This document shows, one piece after another, positions 1 through 5,300 of a stretch of DNA of 43,650 bases; the first letter of the stretch is position 1, and each line of letters begins with the position of its first letter. The DNA is from Bifidobacterium moukalabense DSM 27321 (GTDB lineage Bacteria; Actinomycetota; Actinomycetes; Actinomycetales; Bifidobacteriaceae). The notes beneath the pieces were generated by a model. That model saw nothing but the letters and a program-made list of their open reading frames with translations, did no database searches and was not told the DNA's origin. The stretch lies in assembly GCF_000522505.1 (NCBI RefSeq), contig NZ_AZMV01000003.1:1-43650 (forward strand), read 5' to 3'. The position numbers were made by a program, and so were the translations under genes.

Positions 1-833
1 TTGCCACCAGTCCCCATGTGAGAGGTGAGCGTATTCGACACGTCCGAATGGTCACTGACCTTGAACCGTCCATCCTGTTGATGGAAATCCAACATCACGC
101 TTTTGTGGATTGCAGGATTATGTTCGGTTTTCAATGTTCGGGGCGACAGTCACCATATGCGATGCTTCCGGCCTTTGATCCCGCATTCCAGGAGAATGAC
201 TTAACACGCTGATCTGCGTTTCCAGTGCATTCAGCAGTTCCTTCGGTAAGGCTTTTCCTCTTCTCTCGGCTCGACGAATGATCCCAGCACAGGCTTTCGC
301 GCTCAAAAAGTACCGGCGCGGCACGTCGCCAGTCTCGAGTATTGACGACAAGGAACACACGTTCGCGCCTTTGGGCCACACCGTAGAATTGAGCGTCCAA
401 CACTCTCCAAGCCGCCCCCCCCATCAGGCCAGAGTTCGGCCACGGCTTCAAGGAGCGACTGGAAGGCCCTTCCGTGTTCAGCCGACAATACTCCGGGTAC
501 GTTTTCCCATACGATCCATTCCGGATCAATTTCTGCGCAAGCTCGGAGATATTCGAGCATGAGCTGGCCGCGCGGGTCAGCCAGAGCCTTCCTGAGTCCG
601 GCAACGCTGAATGCCTGGCAGGGGCTTCCTCCAACAACGACATCTGCTGCATGATGATATTTGCTCCAATCCACTTTGGTCATATCCCCCAAGTCGGGAA
701 CATTGGGATAATGGTGTTTCAGGACGGCTTTGGGGAATGGTTCGATTTCCGCGTAGGCTACCGGCTCCCAGCCGAGCGGCTCCCATGCGACCGTTGCCGC
801 TTCGATGCCGCTGAACAGGCTGATGTAGCGCAT
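1..833 (-). pseudogene. 5' part of C5 DNA methyltransferase gene (left copy, truncated by the window edge)
   Basis: This is the same gene as the one at 42226-43579, read a second time. It begins at ATG 833 behind AAGGAAG. This copy keeps the catalytic GGSPCQAFS motif (Cys near residue 71) that the right copy loses by a 1-base deletion. It then shifts frame at a run of eight C on the plus strand (415-422), where seven would keep the conserved AQFYGVAQRRERVF segment in frame. Two further indels near 136 and 149 break it again. Combining the good parts of both copies gives the best gene model. Confidence 0.85.
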
Positions 834-904
834 GGTCTCTTCCTTTCGACGTTGTTGGCGTTCGCGCAGATCGGCTCACTGCGGCGGAGCTGTCGTTTCC
901 GCTA
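1..904. repeat. Left copy of terminal duplication
   Basis: This stretch repeats at 42750-43650. The only differences are an extra T near 136, an extra G near 149 and an extra G at 621-624. An end-to-end overlap of this kind with a few indels is what a circular contig looks like when its ends are not trimmed. True phage terminal redundancy is the alternative. The methyltransferase reading frame shows that each copy carries errors the other lacks. Confidence 0.95.
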
Positions 905-973
905 ACCGTCTTCGTTCTTGGCTGTGGTGAATCCTGAAAACCACGGTCAAGTGGCGTTGACGCGAACACCTAG

Positions 974-1074
974 TGCTCTGCACGGGACTCGAACCCGTAT
1001 CACCCCGCCATTTAAAAGCTGTGGGGTTTTGTCGGTTTTTAAGACCGCCGCGTATACCATTCCGCCAGCAGAGC
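974..1074 (-). tRNA. tRNA-Leu (anticodon TAA) with enlarged variable arm
   Basis: A 7-bp acceptor stem GCTCTGC/GCAGAGC closes the gene. The D-region has TGGCGGAATGG, the anticodon loop is CTTAAAA (anticodon TAA), and the T arm is ACGGG-TTCGAGT-CCCGT. No CCA is encoded; the bases after the discriminator A are C and T. The length of about 101 nt is long for tRNA-Leu because the variable region is about 33 nt, with an ACCCC/GGGGT stem and a large loop. It sits in the early minus-strand transcript between a small membrane protein gene and the methyltransferase, so it is phage-borne and not an attachment-site tRNA. It would read UUA, which I expect to be rare in a high-G+C host. Confidence 0.85.
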
Positions 1075-1075
1075 A

Positions 1076-1132
1076 AGGTGCGGTCGGCTGGAACAATCGA
1101 AAGGCCCTAGGTTGTGTCCGGAGCCGACCGCA
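1076..1132 (-). ncRNA. Hairpin with tRNA-like features just upstream of tRNA-Leu
   Basis: TGCGGTCGGCT (1079-1089 on plus) and AGCCGACCGCA (1122-1132) form a perfect 11-bp inverted repeat around a 32-nt loop. Read on the minus strand it ends in a CGACCGC-A-CC acceptor-like 3' end, and the loop contains TTCGATT, the T-loop consensus. No proper T stem or anticodon arm can be built. It may be a decayed tRNA or a processing or regulatory hairpin for the adjacent tRNA-Leu. Confidence 0.45.
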
Positions 1133-1145
1133 AATCTTGAATTTT

Positions 1146-1334
1146 TCAATCCGTGGACGGATCGTACGACTCGTCGTGATTGGCTTGTGCGGCCAGGTAC
1201 ATGACCGAGCCGAGGAGGATTACCGCCGCCGTGATAGTCCAACCGAGCGATTCAGCTGTAGCCCAAGAAAGCAGTAGCGTTCCGGTGATGCAGGCCAATG
1301 CGGTAGCCACCAAAATGCCGGTATTCGACTTCAT
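1146..1334 (-). CDS. Small two-helix membrane protein, unknown function
   Basis: The product has 62 residues, beginning MKSNTGILVATALAC, with two hydrophobic segments (about residues 6-24 and 31-47) and a polar, acidic C terminus. The start at 1334 is chosen because AAAAGGAG lies at good spacing upstream and its ATGA overlaps the stop of the preceding gene. A longer reading from 1388 has no comparable ribosome site. It is the fourth gene of the leftward early operon that begins with the Cro-like regulator. I do not recognise a family. A role at the membrane early in infection, such as exclusion, is possible but is only inference. Confidence 0.75.
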   Translation of the reverse strand: MKSNTGILVATALACITGTLLLSWATAESLGWTITAAVILLGSVMYLAAQANHDESYDPSTD

Positions 1335-1528
1335 GACTGGTTCTCCTTTTCGTATTTTTGGATGATGTCGTTGAGTCGTTTGATACATGATCCGGTTGCC
1401 GCCTTGCCGCCGACCACGACGCCATTTTGAAAGTCGTCATCACATTTCGTGTTGGCGAGGTGCGCGCGGAAGAAGCTCATGCCTTTCACGAGGGCTTTCA
1501 AATCTTCCAGCAGGGCTTCTTCGGTCAT
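1331..1528 (-). CDS. Hypothetical early protein
   Basis: The product has 65 residues, is mostly helical by composition, and has an acidic N terminus (MTEEALLEDLKALVKG) and a charged C terminus. It overlaps both neighbours by 4 bases (ATGA), so it is translationally coupled within the early operon. No recognisable motif or membrane segment is seen. Confidence 0.75.
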   Translation of the reverse strand: MTEEALLEDLKALVKGMSFFRAHLANTKCDDDFQNGVVVGGKAATGSCIKRLNDIIQKYEKENQS

Positions 1529-1758
1529 CGTGTGGCTCCTACTCTTTCCTGCATCCAGTGCGCGAGGGTCTCGAACTGTGCTGGCGTGAGGGTGATGCCG
1601 ATTGGCCTGTCTCCGATGGTCACGTACATGTTGAGACTGCCGAGGTTGCCGGCGTAGAAGTCGATCAGCCAGCCGTCCTTCGAGATGAAGTGGATGTCGC
1701 CCGGGTCAGTCAGCCGGTTTCGTGCTGGCGGGGCGGGAGGATTAAGAATATCCGTCAT
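1525..1758 (-). CDS. Hypothetical early protein
   Basis: The product has 77 residues and begins MTDILNPPAPPARN. Its body looks like a compact beta-rich domain (IDFYAGNLGSLNMYVTIG). The ATG at 1758 overlaps the stop of the Cro-like gene (ATGA), with a GGAG site upstream, and the stop overlaps the next start. An open frame continues upstream to 2043, but that part is the shadow of the HTH gene. The family is unknown to me. Confidence 0.75.
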   Translation of the reverse strand: MTDILNPPAPPARNRLTDPGDIHFISKDGWLIDFYAGNLGSLNMYVTIGDRPIGITLTPAQFETLAHWMQERVGATR

Positions 1759-2024
1759 GCCGCCTGCTCCTGCCTGCCCGCTTGAGCATCGAGACTGGCT
1801 GACCGAATCAACGTTTCGGGAGTGACGTTGAGCGCCTTTGCGATGTCCGATAGGTCGTCGGTGCTGAATGGCAGTTTCATGGCGAAACGGTCGTAGAGGA
1901 ATTTGCGGTCTCGACCGATTCGTTTTGCAAGTTCCGGTGTCGATACGCCGGCTCTTGCGGCTTCGGCGCGTACCGCGCGGATCAGTCTGACCGATGTCTC
2001 GGAGAGTTCTGTGTTCTTCTTCAT
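1755..2024 (-). CDS. Cro-like HTH (Xre family) regulator, first gene of the early operon
   Basis: The product has 89 residues. A helix-turn-helix of Xre type spans about residues 12-65 (GVSTPELAKRIGRDRKFLYDR followed by the helix DLSDIAKALNV). It is divergent from the repressor gene at 2113, and its promoter is covered by the same operators, the arrangement of a Cro or early regulator opposite a CI-type repressor. The predicted transcription start coincides with the ATG, so the mRNA is probably leaderless. It begins the leftward early operon. Confidence 0.85.
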   Translation of the reverse strand: MKKNTELSETSVRLIRAVRAEAARAGVSTPELAKRIGRDRKFLYDRFAMKLPFSTDDLSDIAKALNVTPETLIRSASLDAQAGRQEQAA

Positions 2025-2031
2025 GCTTCAT

Positions 2032-2060
2032 ACTGTACCGCATTCGGTACGTTTTTGCAA
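2032..2060 (-). promoter_or_regulatory. Early leftward promoter
   Basis: On the minus strand, TTGCAA (2055-2060) and TACAGT (2032-2037) are separated by 17 bp, close to the sigma-70 consensus. Transcription would begin at about 2024-2026, at the ATG of the Cro-like gene. Operator 1 covers the -10 element and the spacer; operator 2 covers the -35. Confidence 0.75.
2035..2050. promoter_or_regulatory. Operator 1: GTACCG-CATT-CGGTAC
   Basis: A perfect inverted repeat with 6-bp arms and a 4-bp spacer lies over the leftward promoter. It is the best match among three related sites in the switch region, so it is probably the strongest site for the repressor encoded at 2113. Confidence 0.8.
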
Positions 2061-2073
2061 CCGGATTCGGTAT
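2058..2073. promoter_or_regulatory. Operator 2: CAACCG-GATT-CGGTAT
   Basis: Twelve of sixteen positions match operator 1 with identical spacing. It overlaps the -35 box of the leftward promoter and lies 23 bp from operator 1, about two helical turns, which would allow cooperative binding on one face. Confidence 0.65.
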
Positions 2074-2078
2074 GTGTG

Positions 2079-2106
2079 TTGCGAACGTACCAGAAAACGG
2101 TACAAT
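2079..2106 (+). promoter_or_regulatory. Repressor promoter, leaderless
   Basis: TTGCGA (2079-2084) and TACAAT (2101-2106) are separated by 16 bp. The expected transcription start is at 2112-2114, the ATG of the repressor, and no Shine-Dalgarno is present. A leaderless repressor mRNA is established for lambda cI made from PRM, so the arrangement is plausible. Confidence 0.7.
2087..2103. promoter_or_regulatory. Operator 3: GTACC-N7-GGTAC
   Basis: GTACC and GGTAC arms flank a 7-bp spacer, between the -35 and -10 of the repressor promoter and overlapping the -10. Its changed spacing compared with operators 1 and 2 suggests weaker or different recognition, as expected for autoregulation or Cro binding. 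Confidence 0.6.
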
Positions 2107-2112
2107 ATAGGT

Positions 2113-2484
2113 ATGAGTAAATATGAATCAGACTTCACTCAAAGGGTCATAGAGACCATAGAGAAGAAGCGACACGACAAGCACATGACCATCGACCGGC
2201 TATGCGAACTGGCGGGAATAGGCCGCAACTCCTATTACGCCAAGGCGCGCGGAGAACGATGTTTCAATACCGAAGAGATCGACGCGGTTGCGAAGGCTCT
2301 CGGCTGTGACGCGCTCCTGCTCTTGAAGGAGGCCGCGCAGGAGCCTACCGACGAAGAACGGATAATCCGCGCCGCCTTGCGCAAATTGCAGGAAGACCCG
2401 CTAGCATTGGCCGCCTACATGAGCGACAGCAAACAGGCGGATATTGATGGAGAGGCAGGGCCGGACTACGACGAGCCTGCCTGA
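2113..2484 (+). CDS. Lysogeny repressor, Xre-type HTH
   Basis: The product has 123 residues. An HTH spans about residues 10-70 (RHDKHMTIDRLCELAGIGRNSYY, then EEIDAVAKALGCD), followed by an acidic tail. The start at 2113 is chosen because a promoter -10 lies 7 bp upstream and the reading before it is non-coding. It overlaps the ImmA-like protease gene by 38 bases. Such repressor/protease pairs are known from ICEBs1 (ImmR/ImmA), where the protease cleaves the repressor on induction. It lacks a LexA-type self-cleavage domain, which fits protease-dependent inactivation. Its likely targets are the three GTACCG-type operators just upstream. Confidence 0.85.
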   Translation: MSKYESDFTQRVIETIEKKRHDKHMTIDRLCELAGIGRNSYYAKARGERCFNTEEIDAVAKALGCDALLLLKEAAQEPTDEERIIRAALRKLQEDPLALAAYMSDSKQADIDGEAGPDYDEPA

Positions 2485-2899
2485 CCTGCCCATCGACCGG
2501 CGCATGACCTATGGTGACATGCGCCGGGCCATCACCGTTCTGCCGGTGACCGTGGCAAGCGCCATCCTCCCGGACGGCCTGTACGGAGCCTACGATGCTC
2601 GACTGCAAGCCATCCTCATAGATCGGCGGCTCACCTACACCGGCAAGCGCTGTACCCTCGTGCACGAGCTGGTGCACTGGTGGCATGGCGACTGCGCATG
2701 CGACATGAGAAGCCGCGCGAAGAGCGAATGCCGCACCCGCCGCCAAACCGCCCTGCTCTTGGTAGACCCAACCGAATGCGCCACCTTGGAACGCATGTAC
2801 GACGGCGACCTATGGCACATGGCAAGCGGCCTGAACATCACCAAGGACGTATTGCTTGACTATCGGAAGACATTAACGGACGTACCATTAAGTCATTGA
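2447..2899 (+). CDS. ImmA/IrrE-type metallopeptidase
   Basis: The product has 150 residues. The zinc-protease motif HELVHWWHGD gives the HExxH signature near residue 75, with a conserved upstream strand (AILIDRRLTYTGKRCTLVHE). The family cleaves phage or ICE repressors and is activated by regulatory cues. The gene directly follows and overlaps the repressor gene, supporting that role here. ATG 2447 is preferred; TTG 2444 is adjacent and an internal ATG occurs at about 2504. Confidence 0.85.
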   Translation: MERQGRTTTSLPDLPIDRRMTYGDMRRAITVLPVTVASAILPDGLYGAYDARLQAILIDRRLTYTGKRCTLVHELVHWWHGDCACDMRSRAKSECRTRRQTALLLVDPTECATLERMYDGDLWHMASGLNITKDVLLDYRKTLTDVPLSH

Positions 2900-2922
2900 T
2901 TCAGAGAAGAAAGGAAAATCCA

Positions 2923-3750
2923 ATGACCACCAACAATCCACAACCGCAACAAGGGCGCCCACAGCCGCAGAAGCCGATCTCGCCATACTATTCGCAGGAA
3001 CCCAAGATTGGATTCTGGAGCCGTCCAGTCACGTTCTCACGAATCGGTCTGGTCGGCATGCTGGTCGGATGCGTCCTCTTCGGAGCCGTGGCCTGCGGTG
3101 GCGTCTTCCACGGCGATGACGGTAGCAGTGAGGCTGGTTCTTCCAGCACCACATCATCGGACGTGAGGAAGGATGATAACGGCTCCAGTGCGAAGAGCAG
3201 TCCGAAACCGTCCAAGACCACGGAATCGTTCGACATCGGCTCTCTTGACGGCAAAACCGTGTATGAGGCGCATGATCTGATCGTCAAGGCGGGACTCACA
3301 TTCAAGGCCGTCAGTGATGGCGACGTGGCAAAGACGGACATCACCGAAAACTTCTACAATGCTGACGGCTCCAAGATCGACGGTTGGGATGATTGGAAAG
3401 TAGTCAGTGCCACGCAATCCGATAAGACTGTTACATGCATGGTCGATTCACAGGAGAATCTCGATGCGGCGAAGAAGACTGCTGAGAATGAGAAAGCCGG
3501 GGATGATGCCGCCCCTGCCGTTATGACCGCATGTCAGAACGAGGGCGAGAATCGGTTTCCTTACGGCTATAAGGAGCATGACATTCTTGGTGTGATTCAG
3601 GACGTTACGAGGCAGGATGACGGCAGCTACTTTTACAAGGTCAAGGCCACCGTCACTAACGAATACGATGCAAAGCAGGAAGTGACAGTGGAATGCACCA
3701 CGACCGGCAATGACGACAGTCAGACCGTCACCGGCTGGAATGCCTACTGA
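2923..3750 (+). CDS. Membrane-anchored surface protein with PASTA-like segment
   Basis: The product has 275 residues. A Pro/Gln-rich cytoplasmic N terminus (1-40) is followed by one membrane helix (about 42-62, RIGLVGMLVGCVLFGAVAC) and a Ser/Thr/Lys-rich linker. A PASTA-like segment (SLDGKTVYEAHDLIVKAGL, about 115-135) and a C-terminal beta domain follow. The start behind AAGGAA is chosen over an upstream in-frame start at 2896. It lies in the repressor transcription unit, so it is probably made by the lysogen and displayed outside the cell. Superinfection exclusion or lysogenic conversion is an inference from position and topology. Confidence 0.8.
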   Translation: MTTNNPQPQQGRPQPQKPISPYYSQEPKIGFWSRPVTFSRIGLVGMLVGCVLFGAVACGGVFHGDDGSSEAGSSSTTSSDVRKDDNGSSAKSSPKPSKTTESFDIGSLDGKTVYEAHDLIVKAGLTFKAVSDGDVAKTDITENFYNADGSKIDGWDDWKVVSATQSDKTVTCMVDSQENLDAAKKTAENEKAGDDAAPAVMTACQNEGENRFPYGYKEHDILGVIQDVTRQDDGSYFYKVKATVTNEYDAKQEVTVECTTTGNDDSQTVTGWNAY

Positions 3751-3761
3751 AAGGTATGAGA

Positions 3762-4331
3762 ATGAGAAGAAGTACAAGACTTGCGGCACTATTCTGCGCC
3801 GTGCTGTTGCCGCTTGGGCTGGCGTCCTGCGGCCAGAATGCCGGGCAGAAGGCCGCGGAGCAGGAAAAGGATAGGCAGGCGGCCTTGGAGGAGGCTGGCG
3901 CGTTGCCGCTCGAATCCGGCTTATCCGGCAGTTGCACGGGCGATGACGAACGGTTGTCGTCCGTCAGCCTGGGAACCGCCGGCCAGTATCTCGCCATCGG
4001 CATCGACGGCTTCGACAAGGTGCATGCGGATCAATCCTATGTCTATACGGTGACTGTCAAGAATCATGCCGCCGAGACGTGGTATCAGGTCAATCTGGCC
4101 GACTATGTTGCCTCTGGCGAGACGAAGCGCAGTGTCACGAATCTAAGCACCAACGTCGAGAACACGTATCCCGGCTGGAATGATTCAACGGATTCATCGA
4201 GATTCGAGACCAGCATTCCAGATACGATGATCCGGCAGGGCAAGGATGCGCTGGAATGGAATGTCGCCTTGAACGTCGATGGCGAGGAAGTCGCCACGTG
4301 TCCTGCCGATGGTGATGCGAGACTCGAGTGA
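3762..4331 (+). CDS. Lipoprotein expressed from the lysogeny module
   Basis: The product has 189 residues, with a signal peptide (RRSTRLAALFCAVLLPLG) and a lipobox LASC with Cys near residue 23. A charged helix and an immunoglobulin-like extracellular domain of DUF4352/DUF5067 style (YVYTVTVKNHAAETWYQVNL) follow. ATG 3762 fits the AAAGG site better than ATG 3756, which is only 1-3 bases from it. It is co-oriented with the repressor genes and followed by a terminator, so it closes the lysogeny operon. Temperate phages often place exclusion lipoproteins here, such as the Ltp type; function here is inferred. Confidence 0.8.
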   Translation: MRRSTRLAALFCAVLLPLGLASCGQNAGQKAAEQEKDRQAALEEAGALPLESGLSGSCTGDDERLSSVSLGTAGQYLAIGIDGFDKVHADQSYVYTVTVKNHAAETWYQVNLADYVASGETKRSVTNLSTNVENTYPGWNDSTDSSRFETSIPDTMIRQGKDALEWNVALNVDGEEVATCPADGDARLE

Positions 4332-4345
4332 TGATTCTTCCTTTT

Positions 4346-4371
4346 GGCCCTGCTTCGGCGGGGCCTTTTTT
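4346..4371 (+). terminator. Intrinsic terminator of the lysogeny operon
   Basis: GGCCC and GGGCC arms around TGCTTCGGCG are followed by TTTTTT. It stands 15 bases after the lipoprotein stop. Confidence 0.85.
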
Positions 4372-4379
4372 CGTCGCGA

Positions 4380-4530
4380 TTTCCCTAGTAAAAAAAATGT
4401 TAAGTATTGTATAGAGACTTATATATGTATAACGTCGGTTATACCGATTTACGCGGTTTTGGTAATCTTCCTTATACATACTGTATAAATTTGCTTATAC
4501 TCTCGTGTGGTAGTATAGTTCATAGCATTA
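4380..4530. promoter_or_regulatory. AT-rich control region with clustered GTATA/TATAC half-sites
   Basis: This 150-bp AT-rich island sits in a G+C-rich genome. It contains a perfect inverted repeat GTATAAC-GTCG-GTTATAC (4427-4444), a second TATACA-TAC-TGTATA (4473-4487), and several more GTATA/TATAC half-sites. No gene fits inside. It is likely a multi-site operator or a region bent by accessory proteins near the integration locus. Confidence 0.5.
4491..4519 (+). promoter_or_regulatory. Promoter for the gene at 4630
   Basis: TTGCTT (4491-4496) and TATAGT (4514-4519) are separated by 17 bp. The nearest palindromic half-sites overlap its upstream edge. Confidence 0.65.
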
Positions 4531-4531
4531 A

Positions 4532-4568
4532 ATAAAAAACCCGTGCGGTTGGTCAGAACCACACGGGT
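4532..4568 (-). terminator. Terminator-like hairpin read on the minus strand
   Basis: ACCCGTGCGGTT (4539-4550) pairs with AACCACACGGGT (4557-4568) around a 6-nt loop. On the minus strand it runs into TTTTTTATTT. It would stop leftward transcription arriving from the integrase region before it reaches the lysogeny operon. Confidence 0.7.
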
Positions 4569-4629
4569 ATGGAAAACCTAGGACGATTCTCCATGCACCA
4601 GCATACGGCAAGGCATGGAGGGAAAGCAG

Positions 4630-5127
4630 ATGAAACCGATGGGATACAAGAACACCGACGCCTTCTACGAGCTCGCACATGAGGGTCGTCTTGCCTACCG
4701 TCGCGGCGACAACCTCGGCATCTACGCGATGGCTCAACTTGTGCTCGCCTACATGTGTGACCAGACCTACGATTGGGACAGAGACCGCAACCAGCCGCCC
4801 GAAAAACTGCGCAAGGCCAACGCGCCATGCCGCTATTACACGCTCGGCTGGAGCGGATTTGCGGAAGACCACGGAATGGTGCTGCTCACGCCGGAGCAGG
4901 CCATGAGTGAGGATGCTGACAAAATCATGCGCAAGCGAGAATTGAATGCCAAGAAGCAGTTCAGTGACGCCGCGGTCTGGTTGCAGGAGCGCGGCATAAT
5001 CAAGAAGCTGGAATCGGCTTCACTTGGCAAGAATGCCGGGTTCCTCCTGCTGCTTGGTGACGATAAGGAAAACAAGGCCGTGGAACAGTGGGCGCGACAA
5101 TGCCTACACCTACCGATGATCTGGTGA
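4630..5127 (+). CDS. Unknown protein next to attP, possible winged-helix
   Basis: The product has 165 residues, from MKPMGYKNTDAFYELAHEG. The start at 4630 is preferred over 4615 because GGAGGG lies 8 bases upstream. It is helical, with a Trp/Tyr-rich middle and a C-terminal segment (AAVWLQERGIIKKLES followed by a beta-hairpin-like NAGFLLLLG) that resembles the end of a winged-helix fold. It has its own promoter and stops just before the integrase arm-type repeats. The location suggests a role in regulation of integration or lysogeny, but I do not recognise the family. Confidence 0.7.
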   Translation: MKPMGYKNTDAFYELAHEGRLAYRRGDNLGIYAMAQLVLAYMCDQTYDWDRDRNQPPEKLRKANAPCRYYTLGWSGFAEDHGMVLLTPEQAMSEDADKIMRKRELNAKKQFSDAAVWLQERGIIKKLESASLGKNAGFLLLLGDDKENKAVEQWARQCLHLPMIW

Positions 5128-5130
5128 TTC

Positions 5131-5150
5131 GTGCCCACATTTTGCCCACG
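5131..5150. repeat. Putative integrase arm-type site, copy 1
   Basis: GTGCCCACATTTTGCCCACG occurs here and again at 5354-5373, flanking the tRNA-like attP core. Each copy contains TGCCCAC twice, 11 bp apart. Tandem arm-type sites on both sides of the core are typical of tyrosine integrase attP sites, as in mycobacteriophage L5. Confidence 0.6.
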
Positions 5151-5164
5151 TCTGTGAGGTAAAA

Positions 5165-5205
5165 GCCGTGAATTAGCGGTAATTACAGTGAATTACCACG
5201 GTTGA
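5165..5205. repeat. GTGAATTA direct and inverted repeats beside attP
   Basis: GTGAATTA occurs twice, and GGTAATT-ACAGTG-AATTACC forms a 7-bp inverted repeat. It lies between the first arm-type site and the core, so it may bind an accessory factor such as an excisionase. Confidence 0.4.
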
Positions 5206-5268
5206 CGAATAGGCGGGGAACCATTGGAAAACCAAGGAAAACCGCCGATTCTGACACCCGGACGAAAG

Positions 5269-5293
5269 TGCCTCCAGTGGGACTCGAACCCCC
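5269..5293 (-). other. attP core: 3' end of a tRNA (T arm and acceptor)
   Basis: On the minus strand the sequence runs from GGGGG through the T loop TTCGAGT and CCCAC to TGGAGGC-A, the 3' end of a tRNA whose acceptor 5' strand would be GCCTCCA. The 5' half of a tRNA is absent, and the T stem carries one mismatch. This is what an attP core looks like when integration restores the host tRNA. It lies 8 bp from the integrase stop codon. Confidence 0.75.
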
Positions 5294-5300
5294 TCGCAAG

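Noticed and set aside
876..1076. Minus-strand 66-codon frame over tRNA-Leu
   Set aside because: It is the tRNA gene read as protein (CWRNGIRGG...TGSSPVQST).
4615..4629. ATG 4615 as start of the gene near attP
   Set aside because: It lies within the ribosome site GGAGGG of the better start at 4630.
5269..5293. A complete second tRNA gene near attP
   Set aside because: Only the T arm and acceptor 3' side are present; there is no anticodon arm or 5' acceptor, as expected for an attP core.
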